From positions 1 to 11,662 of the forward strand of contig JAATFJ010000002.1 in assembly GCA_015655255.1 (NCBI GenBank): 11,662 bases of DNA. Direction: 5' to 3'. Position numbers and translations under genes: made by a program. Positions 1-5,815 of this stretch are shown one piece after another. Within the stretch, counting starts at the first letter, position 1. Each line of letters opens with the position of its first letter. Under the pieces are notes generated by a model. That model had not been told where the DNA came from and searched no databases. It saw only the letters and a program-made list of their open reading frames with translations. This DNA is from Actinomycetales bacterium (GTDB taxonomy: Bacteria > Actinomycetota > Actinomycetes > Actinomycetales > Microbacteriaceae).

Positions 1-1053
1 CTCCGACACCGTCTCGAGCACGTCGGCGCGGTTCGCGTTCCACCACTCCCAGTCCGGCACGATCGGGGCGTCGTCCCCCTCGCCCTCGTTCGCCGTGGGA
101 ACCGAGTCCGCGACATCGGCGCTGACGGTGGCCGAGGGGTTGCCCGTCCCGTAGGCGATGTAGTCGGAGAGCGCTCCGGCGTGATCCGCGGAGGCAATGT
201 AGGCGATCAGCTCCATGGCCTCTTCCGCGTTCTCGCTGCCCACGGGGACGCCCATGTAGTCGGCGGACTGGATCTGCTGGCTCCAGATGAGATCGACGGG
301 CTGGTCCTCCTCCTGCGCGAGGGTCACGCGGCCGTTGTAGCACGTACCCATCACGGCCTCGCCGGAGGACACCAGATCGATGCAGTCCGAGGCGCTGGAG
401 TAGAAGATGAGGTCGTCCTTGATGGTGTCGAGCTTGGCGAGCGCCCTGTCGACGTCGAGCGGGTACAGATCGTCCCTTGCCACGCCGTCGGCGAGCAGAG
501 CGGCCTCGAGGATCCCGTAGAAGCCCTCTCCGGACGTGACGGCGCGCTTCCCCGGATAGGTGTCCGTGTCGAAGAAGCTCGACCAGTTCTCGGGGGCGTC
601 CGTGATCTCGTCGGTGTTGTAGGTCAGCACCGTCGCGTAGACGAAGAGCGGGACGCCCTTGGCCATGACCTTCCAGTCGCCGGTGAACTCATCGCACGCG
701 ACGACGTCGCAGTCGATGTCCATGAGGTTGTCGTTCGCCTCGGTGAGGTCGAAGTCGAGGCCAACCTCGGCCACGTCCCACGTGACGGAGCCGCTCTCGA
801 TCATCTGAAGCAGCTTGGAGTTGTCCATCGAGGGGTCGAGGATCGCATCGATCCCCGTCTCCTCGGAGAACGGGTCCAGCCAGGCCGCGGTGATCGCGTC
901 TCCGCCGTCCCCTCCGTAGCCGGCGAAGGTCACTTCGCCTCCGGAGGAGTCCGAGGAGCCCTCGTCTCCGGACGAGGACGAGCAGGCGGACAGGCCGAGG
1001 GCGAGGACCGCGGCCAGGGCAATGGCGGATGCCATCGTCGAACGTTGTTTCAT
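1..1053 (-). CDS. PotD-like polyamine-type ABC transporter substrate-binding lipoprotein (C-terminus off the edge)
   Basis: Extracytoplasmic solute-binding protein of the spermidine/putrescine (PotD/PotF) class, which delivers ligand to an ABC importer. The reading frame stays open from an ATG at 1053 to the window edge, giving 351 visible residues. Residues 1-24 form a lipoprotein signal peptide: positive start (MKQR), hydrophobic run, lipobox LSAC with the lipidated Cys at residue 24, then a Ser/Gly/Asp-rich linker to about residue 40. The mature part begins VTFAGYGGDG and contains the SGSVTWDVAEVG and VPLFVYATVLTYNT blocks typical of this family. It ends in DWEWWNANRADVLETVSE, which resembles the family's final helix, so probably only a few residues are missing. 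AAGGAA lies six bases before the ATG. It starts 55 bases after the GH1 stop, so it is probably the second gene of that operon, with permease and ATPase genes expected to the left. The ligand is not proven: spermidine, putrescine or another cationic or amide compound are all possible. Confidence 0.88.
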   Translation of the reverse strand, partial: MKQRSTMASAIALAAVLALGLSACSSSSGDEGSSDSSGGEVTFAGYGGDGGDAITAAWLDPFSEETGIDAILDPSMDNSKLLQMIESGSVTWDVAEVGLDFDLTEANDNLMDIDCDVVACDEFTGDWKVMAKGVPLFVYATVLTYNTDEITDAPENWSSFFDTDTYPGKRAVTSGEGFYGILEAALLADGVARDDLYPLDVDRALAKLDTIKDDLIFYSSASDCIDLVSSGEAVMGTCYNGRVTLAQEEDQPVDLIWSQQIQSADYMGVPVGSENAEEAMELIAYIASADHAGALSDYIAYGTGNPSATVSADVADSVPTANEGEGDDAPIVPDWEWWNANRADVLETVSE

Positions 1054-1108
1054 GGTGTTCCTTTCCATGCGGGTGAAAGAAGTGCCGGGTAAGAGCGGAG
1101 GGGACGGG

Positions 1109-2470
1109 TCAGCGCAAACCGCCGGCCGCGATCACGTCGCGGTACCACCAGTAGCTGGCCTTGGGGATGCGGCGCTGCGTCTCGAAGTCGACGTACACGA
1201 TGCCGTACCTCTTGAAGTAGCCGGATTCCCACTCGAAGTTGTCCATGAGTGACCAGGCCTGGAAGCCGCGGACGTCTACTCCCTGCGCCATCGCGTCGGC
1301 CACGGCCTCGATGTGCGCGGAGTAGAAGCGGATGCGATCGAAGTCGTTCACGTCACCCTGGGGGTCGACGTAGTCGTGCAGGAACTTGCCGTTCTCGGTG
1401 ATGTGGATGGGGATGTCCGCGTATTCGTCGCGGATCCGGAGCAGCGTCTCCGTCAGGCCGTCGGGCTGCATGATGAGTCCGGCCCCGTACTTGCGCACGG
1501 TGCGGGCGAACAGCCCCGGGTACGGCGCGTCGGTCGGGTCCGTCATGTCGCCCTCGCCGTCGCTCGCCTGGGCCAGGTAGCGGAGGTAGTAGTTGATCCC
1601 GAGGAAGTCCGCCGGGGTCGCGATCGTCTCCATGTCGCCCTCGCGGATGAGGTCGTCGGCCGCGAACTCCGGGTACAGCGGCGGGATCTCCTCCGGGTAG
1701 CCCTTGCCGAACAGAGGGTCGAGGAAGAGCCTGTTGCAGTGCGCGTCGATGCGGACGGCGGCCTCCGCGTCCTCGGCGGAGTCGCTCGCGGGGACGGTGG
1801 GCTGCAGGCACAGCGTGATGCCGATCTGGGCGTCGTCCGGCGCGATCTCGCGGAACCGCTGCACCGCCAGGCCGTGCCCCAGCAGAAGGTGGTGGGTCGC
1901 GCGGCTCGCGGCCGCGATGTCGCGCCGTCCGGGGGCGTGCGAGCCCATCGCGTAGCCCATCCACGCGGAGTACCAGGGCTCGTTGATGGTGATCCAGTGC
2001 TTCACCCGATCGGCGTACGCCTCAAAGAGCTCGGAGGCGTAGTCGGCGTAGAGGAAGGCGATGTCCCTGTTCCCCCACCCGTCGAGGAGCTCCAGCTCCT
2101 GGGGGAGGTCGTAGTGGAACGTCGTGAGCATGGGTGCGATACCCCGCTCCAGGAGGCCGTCGATGAGGCGGTCGTAGTGATCGATGCCGCGACGGTTGAC
2201 CGGACCCGTCCCGTTCGCCTGGATCCGCGTCCACGGCACGGAGAAGCGGTAGGAGTTGACCCCGAGCTGCGCCATGAGGTCGAGGTCCTCTTCGACCCTG
2301 TTGTAGTGGTCGTCCGCGATGTCGCCCGTGTCCCCGCGGAAGATCGTGCCGTGCCGGTGGGTGAACTCGTCCCAGTTCGACCAGCCCTTGCCGTCCGCAC
2401 GGACGGAGCCCTCGATCTGGTACGCCGCGGTCGCGGTCCCCCAGAGGAAGTCCTTCGGAAACTGTGACAT
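1109..2470 (-). CDS. Glycoside hydrolase family 1 beta-glucosidase
   Basis: Retaining GH1 beta-glycosidase, 453 residues, the usual length for a single-domain bacterial enzyme. There is no signal peptide, so it should act on glycosides already in the cytoplasm. Visible motifs are the N-terminal FPKDFLWGTATAAYQIEG (Gln18 binds the glycone), FHYDLP (His119), TINEPW with acid/base Glu164, ITENG with nucleophile Glu359, and the C-terminal WSLMDNFEW with glycone-binding Glu413 and Trp414. All catalytic residues are intact. HYDLP replaces the commoner HWDLP. The ATG at 2470 is chosen because GAAAGG lies six bases upstream and the family's FPxxFxWG motif starts right after it; an in-frame ATG at 2491 would add seven residues and has no good ribosome site. 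It is the first gene of the left operon, transcribed divergently from the PucR gene, with the PotD-like gene 55 bases downstream. Beta-glucosidase, beta-galactosidase and amine-glycoside hydrolase activities cannot be told apart from sequence. Confidence 0.93.
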   Translation of the reverse strand: MSQFPKDFLWGTATAAYQIEGSVRADGKGWSNWDEFTHRHGTIFRGDTGDIADDHYNRVEEDLDLMAQLGVNSYRFSVPWTRIQANGTGPVNRRGIDHYDRLIDGLLERGIAPMLTTFHYDLPQELELLDGWGNRDIAFLYADYASELFEAYADRVKHWITINEPWYSAWMGYAMGSHAPGRRDIAAASRATHHLLLGHGLAVQRFREIAPDDAQIGITLCLQPTVPASDSAEDAEAAVRIDAHCNRLFLDPLFGKGYPEEIPPLYPEFAADDLIREGDMETIATPADFLGINYYLRYLAQASDGEGDMTDPTDAPYPGLFARTVRKYGAGLIMQPDGLTETLLRIRDEYADIPIHITENGKFLHDYVDPQGDVNDFDRIRFYSAHIEAVADAMAQGVDVRGFQAWSLMDNFEWESGYFKRYGIVYVDFETQRRIPKASYWWYRDVIAAGGLR

Positions 2471-2705
2471 GCCGTACCTTTCATTTCCCATCCGGCCGGA
2501 ACATCAGGAGCCGTGTTCCGGGGTGTTTCCTCATTCTGTTCTCGCCCCCGTTCCGAGGGAATTGGAGCGTTGGCACGAATGGAACGCCGGGTTTGGCGAT
2601 TCCTCCAACGGCGAGGGGGAACGTCGTTCGTTTGTTTCTGGGGTGTTTCCGACCGGCCGGGTAAAATTGCACGGAAATGACGGGAACGAGATCGCCGGGG
2701 TAGAC
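2471..2705. promoter_or_regulatory. Divergent control region between the GH1 and PucR genes
   Basis: This is the only divergent intergenic region in the window, so it should hold the promoters of both the GH1/ABC operon and the regulator. It is visibly less G+C-rich than the flanking genes. Exact GGAAC or GTTCC pentamers occur at 2498, 2515, 2550, 2581, 2618 and 2683, with GTTTCC variants at 2525 and 2645. An 11-base direct repeat, GGGGTGTTTCC, lies at 2520-2530 and 2640-2650. CCGGCCGG occurs at 2492-2499 and 2653-2660. A possible -10 box for the regulator gene, TAAAAT (2662-2667), has the second direct repeat sitting where the -35 box would be, with no good -35 match of its own. That would fit a bound activator. 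Promoter positions are tentative. Confidence 0.6.
2496..2521. promoter_or_regulatory. Candidate operator: perfect 8+8 inverted repeat
   Basis: CCGGAACA (2496-2503) and its exact reverse complement TGTTCCGG (2514-2521) are separated by 10 bases, placing the half-site centres 18 bases apart, close to two helical turns. It lies 26 bases upstream of the GH1 start codon. It could be a dimeric regulator site, with the neighbouring PucR protein the obvious candidate, or a hairpin in the GH1 leader RNA. No PucR consensus was available to compare with. Confidence 0.45.
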
Positions 2706-4118
2706 ATGAGGGTCGGAGAGCTGCTGCAGATCCCTGAGCTGAAGCTCACCCCCATCGTGCACGGAGACCTCGATCGGGAGATCAATTGGGTGCACGCCAT
2801 CGATCTCTTCCCCGCATCCGAGTTCATGTCCGCAGGGGACGTCGCGCTCACGACGGGCCAGTGGTGGCCCCAGGTGAGCGCGAGGGAATTCGTCCGGGAC
2901 CTCCGCAAGGGCGGTCTCGCGGCCCTCGGCTGCGGACTGACCGTGCCGCTGACGGCCATCGCCTCAGAGCTCGTCGCAGCGTGCGAGGAGGAGGACTTCA
3001 CCTACTTCATCGTCCCCATCGACGTCCCCTTCATCGCCATCGCGAAGCGCTTCATCGCCTCGGAGCGCACCCGTTGGGAGCTGCCGCTCCGTCAGCATCT
3101 GCACTTCTACGAGACGTTCGCCGCCGCGCTGCGCCGGGACCGCAGCATCACGTCCATGCTCGACGCGCTCTCCGCCGAGGTGGGCACGCGGGTCGGCATG
3201 GTCGCGGATCGTAGTCTCTACGGCGTCGAGGAGGAGGAGCGGTATCCCATCCCCATGGAGGCGGAGGGCATCGTCGACGCGAGCCTGATCGTCGATCAGG
3301 ACCCTCAGTCCTTCGACGACCGCCAACGCGCAGCGATCGCGGTCGCCACCCCGCTGATCGCGCTGGAGATCGAGCGCATCCGTTCCGTGCGCCGCGCGAC
3401 GGACGCCTACAGCAGGGAGCTCTTCAGCTGGCTCGACAGCGGGGACGTCCCCGCGACGAGCGTGACGGCCCGGCTCGAGTCCCTCGGCATCCGGGCGCAG
3501 CGCCCCCTGCGCGTCCTCGCCGCCCGATCGGACGATCTCGAGGAGCTCCTGCTGGCCCTGCGCCGCGCGATCGGCGACGCGAACGTCGTCTCCCGCGTCG
3601 ACGACACGGCCATGGTGTGCGCGAGCGTCGACTCCCTCGGCCCCGGTCTGGAGCAGCTCAAGGCAGCCCTCCCCGCGAACACGATGCTGGGCGCCGGGGC
3701 GGCCGTGGACGTCGACCACCTGCGGCTCTCCTACATCCAGGCGAAGCACGCCCTGGAGATCGCCCGGAGGCGCGGGTACGGCGCCTTCGTCGATTCCGAC
3801 GAGCTCAACAGCCCCTCCGCCGTGATCCTGTCAGAGGCGAGCGACGTCATCCGGGAGATCAGCACGGCTCTGCTCCGCCCCCTCGTGGAGTACGACGAGA
3901 CCCGCGGCGGCCAGCTCCTCCGCACCCTCGAGGTGTTCCTCGCCGTCGGGGGCCGCTGGAGTTCGGCCGCGACCGAGCTGTTCATCCATCCGAACACGCT
4001 GCGCTACCGCATCCAGCTCATCGAGGACATCACGGGGCGCAACCTGGACCGGACGCGCGACCGGACGGATTTCGACGTGGCTCTGGCGGTCCTCCGCGGC
4101 GATCAGCCCTCCTCCTGA
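2706..4118 (+). CDS. PucR family transcriptional regulator
   Basis: Cytoplasmic DNA-binding regulator of 470 residues. Residues 1 to about 120 are the N-terminal PucR domain, beginning MRVGELLQIPEL and including SAGDVALTTGQWW. The middle, roughly 240-360, resembles the degenerate GGDEF-like domain of CdaR/PucR proteins. Residues about 404-463 are the C-terminal PucR helix-turn-helix, with the characteristic SAATELFIHPNTLRYRI (recognition element NTLRYR at 430-435). The frame is open upstream to 2319, but that part is antisense to the GH1 gene and lacks family similarity. The ATG at 2706 places the PucR domain exactly at the N-terminus, with GGGG seven bases upstream as a weak ribosome site. 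It is divergent from GH1 and convergent with the aldehyde dehydrogenase genes. Related regulators control purine use in Bacillus and GABA use (GabR) in Corynebacterium. It is therefore likely to respond to an amine, GABA or purine-type signal and to act on this locus, which is an inference. Confidence 0.93.
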   Translation: MRVGELLQIPELKLTPIVHGDLDREINWVHAIDLFPASEFMSAGDVALTTGQWWPQVSAREFVRDLRKGGLAALGCGLTVPLTAIASELVAACEEEDFTYFIVPIDVPFIAIAKRFIASERTRWELPLRQHLHFYETFAAALRRDRSITSMLDALSAEVGTRVGMVADRSLYGVEEEERYPIPMEAEGIVDASLIVDQDPQSFDDRQRAAIAVATPLIALEIERIRSVRRATDAYSRELFSWLDSGDVPATSVTARLESLGIRAQRPLRVLAARSDDLEELLLALRRAIGDANVVSRVDDTAMVCASVDSLGPGLEQLKAALPANTMLGAGAAVDVDHLRLSYIQAKHALEIARRRGYGAFVDSDELNSPSAVILSEASDVIREISTALLRPLVEYDETRGGQLLRTLEVFLAVGGRWSSAATELFIHPNTLRYRIQLIEDITGRNLDRTRDRTDFDVALAVLRGDQPSS

Positions 4119-4131
4119 CCCCTCACTCGCT

Positions 4132-4198
4132 TCCGTCTATGTGGCGCGTATCGACGGTTTCTCCGGGGAAAACCGCGGGTTAGCGCCACATAGACGGA
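4132..4198. repeat. 67-base palindromic repeat element, copy 1
   Basis: The terminal arms TCCGTCTATGTGGCGC (4132-4147) and GCGCCACATAGACGGA (4183-4198) are perfect 16-base reverse complements around a 35-base centre. Inside are a second dyad, CGGTTT/AAACCG (4155-4160 and 4170-4175), and AACC-GCG-GGTT (4171-4181). The element begins 13 bases after the regulator stop codon and lies between two convergent genes, so it could act as a two-way terminator, although no T-run follows the stem on either strand. A second copy of identical length lies at 5698-5764 in the same orientation. The shared length, conserved ends and variable centre suggest a dispersed palindromic or MITE-like element rather than a simple terminator. 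Confidence 0.85.
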
Positions 4199-4200
4199 GA

Positions 4201-4242
4201 GGCGGGGGCGGCGGGGGCGGAGGGGGCGGAGGGGGCGGGGGC
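4201..4242. repeat. G-rich 9-base tandem repeat, possible G-quadruplex
   Basis: Four consecutive copies of GG(C/A)GGGGGC occupy 4201-4236 and are followed by GGGGGC. They give five runs of five G (4204, 4213, 4222, 4231 and 4237) separated by one- to four-base loops, an unusually good G-quadruplex pattern on the plus strand. The repeat directly follows palindromic copy 1 and lies in the 3' region of the regulator transcript. In the opposite transcript (aldehyde dehydrogenase) it would be a C-run tract after the stop codon. Confidence 0.8.
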
Positions 4243-4263
4243 GGTGCGGGAGGGCGGAGGTGG

Positions 4264-5628
4264 TCAGGCCACGCGGATGAGCTTCCTGTTGACGAACTCG
4301 TCCGCGGCGAGGTGGCCCAGCTCGCGGGCCGTGCCCGACCTCTTCACGCCGCCGAAGGGCAGCTCCGGGCTGTCGGCGAGGACGCAGTTGACGTAGACCA
4401 TGCCCGCCTCGATGCGGTCGGCCACGCGCTCGGCCTGCGCGGCGTCCGTCGTGAACACGTAGGAGCCGAGGCCGAAGCTCGTGTCGTTCGCGAGCGCGAC
4501 CGCCTCCTCCTCGTCTGCGACACGGTAGAGGACCGCGGCGGGTCCGAAGAGCTCCTCGCGGTAGACGTCCATCTCCGGGGTCACGTCCGCGAGCACCGTG
4601 GGGGCGAAGAAGGCGCCCTCGCGCGTCCCGCCGGTCAGCAGGGTCGCCCCCTGTGCGACGGCCGTGTCGATCTGCTCCTGCAGGCGCTCCGCCGCGGCGA
4701 GGGACGACACCGGACCGAGGACGGTGTCCTCGTGTCGCGGGTCAGAGGGGGCGATGCTCGCCATCGCTGCGACGAACCGCTCCGCGAACGCCTCGTAGAG
4801 CTCCTCCACGACGACGAAGCGCTTCGCTCCGTTGCAGGCCTGGCCGTTGTTGTCGAGGCGCGCATCCACTCCCGCCTGCACGGCCGCGTCGAGGTCGTCG
4901 GTGGACAGCAGGAGGAAGGGATCGGATCCGCCGAGCTCCAGCGCGACCTTCTTGAGGTTCCGGCCCGCGACTTCGGCGACGGCGGCGCCCGCCCGCTCGG
5001 ACCCCGTGAGCGAGACGCCCTGCACGCGCGGATCGGCGATGATCGCCGCCGACTGCTCGTTCGTGACGAGGACGTTCTGGTACGCCCCGGCGGGAAAGCC
5101 CGCATCGTGGTAGATCGCCGCGATGGCGGTCGACGACTCGGGGCACTGCGGCGCCGGCTTGAGGAGGATCGTGTTGCCGACAAGGAGGTTGGGGGCCGCG
5201 AAGCGAACGATCTGGTAGGCGGGGAAGTTCCACGGCATTATCCCCAGGAGCGGCCCCAGCGAGGACCGCCGGATGACGGCGCTCCCCTCGCCCATGATCG
5301 CGATGGGCTGGTCCGCCATGATCGCCGCGGCCTGATCCGCGTAGTACTCGGCGATGTCGGCCGCGAAATCCACCTCGCCGAGGGCGGCCGCGCGCGGCTT
5401 ACCCATCTCCCGCACGAAGACGTCGGCGAGTTCCTCCCGGCGCTCGCGGTGCAGGTCCGCCGCACGGCGGAGGAGCGCTGCACGCTCTTCCGTCGTGGAG
5501 GAACGCGACCAGCCGCGGTGGGCGGAGTCCGCCAGCGTAAGTGCCTCCTCGACCTGCGCATCGCTGAAGGTGTCGTAGACGGCCAGGGTCTCCCCCGTCG
5601 CCGGGACGATGACGGCATAGTCGGTCAT
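4264..5628 (-). CDS. NAD(P)-dependent aldehyde dehydrogenase, succinate-semialdehyde dehydrogenase (Sad/YneI-like) type
   Basis: Cytoplasmic ALDH-superfamily enzyme of 454 residues, the shorter length seen in Sad/YneI and actinobacterial GabD1-type enzymes. Visible motifs are MPWNFP with oxyanion-hole Asn134, LLKPAP with cofactor-binding Lys157, SLTGSERAG, ALELGGSDPF with general base Glu231, NNGQACNGAKRF with catalytic Cys265, EELFGP and the C-terminal PFGGVKRSG. All catalytic residues are present. AAAGGA precedes the ATG. It is the last gene of the minus-strand block but stands apart: 187 bases of repeats separate it from the GabD-type gene upstream, and a related palindrome lies beyond its stop codon. 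It could oxidise succinate semialdehyde to succinate or 4-aminobutanal to GABA, and sequence alone does not decide. The two dehydrogenases clearly belong to different subfamilies, so this is not a recent duplication. Confidence 0.9.
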   Translation of the reverse strand: MTDYAVIVPATGETLAVYDTFSDAQVEEALTLADSAHRGWSRSSTTEERAALLRRAADLHRERREELADVFVREMGKPRAAALGEVDFAADIAEYYADQAAAIMADQPIAIMGEGSAVIRRSSLGPLLGIMPWNFPAYQIVRFAAPNLLVGNTILLKPAPQCPESSTAIAAIYHDAGFPAGAYQNVLVTNEQSAAIIADPRVQGVSLTGSERAGAAVAEVAGRNLKKVALELGGSDPFLLLSTDDLDAAVQAGVDARLDNNGQACNGAKRFVVVEELYEAFAERFVAAMASIAPSDPRHEDTVLGPVSSLAAAERLQEQIDTAVAQGATLLTGGTREGAFFAPTVLADVTPEMDVYREELFGPAAVLYRVADEEEAVALANDTSFGLGSYVFTTDAAQAERVADRIEAGMVYVNCVLADSPELPFGGVKRSGTARELGHLAADEFVNRKLIRVA

Positions 5629-5655
5629 GTTCGTTCCTTTCTTCGCCCCGTGCTT

Positions 5656-5697
5656 CCTTCTCCCCTCTCCTCTCCTCTCCTCCCCTCCCCGACCTCT
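5656..5697. repeat. Pyrimidine tract left of palindrome copy 2
   Basis: Nearly pure C/T sequence built from CTCTCC and TCCCC units, broken by only a G and an A around 5691-5692. It is partly complementary to the purine tract at 5765-5814 on the far side of the palindrome, so the two could lengthen its stem. The region lies in the leader of the second aldehyde dehydrogenase gene, ending 28 bases before its start codon. Confidence 0.7.
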
Positions 5698-5764
5698 CCC
5701 GTCTATGTGGCGCTTTTCGACGTCTTCACGCGAGAAAACCGCAGGTTAGCGACACAGAGACGGA
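5698..5764. repeat. 67-base palindromic repeat element, copy 2
   Basis: Same length and orientation as the copy at 4132-4198. I count about 12 differences in 67 bases by hand. The left arm CCGTCTATGTGGCGC is identical, while the right arm GCGACACAGAGACGGA carries two changes that weaken its pairing. The inner AACC-GCA-GGTT dyad (5738-5748) is kept, and most changes fall in the centre. It lies between the GabD-type gene and the second aldehyde dehydrogenase gene, both on the minus strand, so in their transcript it would be an intercistronic hairpin that could reduce or separate expression of the last gene. Confidence 0.85.
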
Positions 5765-5814
5765 GGAGAGGGCGAGGGGAGGGGAGGGCGAGGGGAGGGC
5801 GAGGGGAGGGAGGG
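5765..5814. repeat. Purine tract with an 11-base repeat, right of palindrome copy 2
   Basis: Almost entirely G/A. AGGGCGAGGGG occurs three times (5769-5779, 5785-5795, 5796-5806), the last two in tandem. It runs right up to the stop codon of the GabD-type gene. A homopurine tract facing a homopyrimidine tract across a palindrome can form an extended hairpin or triplex DNA. It is also a typical site for replication slippage and length variation. Confidence 0.75.
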
Positions 5815-5815
5815 C

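Noticed and set aside
181..1092. Plus-strand open frame of 303 codons opposite the PotD-like gene
   Set aside because: The minus strand encodes a clear lipoprotein signal and solute-binding protein throughout. The plus frame has no domain and is a shadow.
2319..2705. N-terminal extension of the PucR protein by 129 residues
   Set aside because: The extension is antisense to GH1 and then runs through the promoter region. The PucR domain begins precisely at the ATG at 2706, so the upstream frame is open by chance.
4132..4198. Simple rho-independent terminator for the regulator gene
   Set aside because: The stem is strong, but no T-run follows on either strand, and the same 67-base unit recurs between two co-oriented genes. 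Terminator function may exist but does not explain the element.
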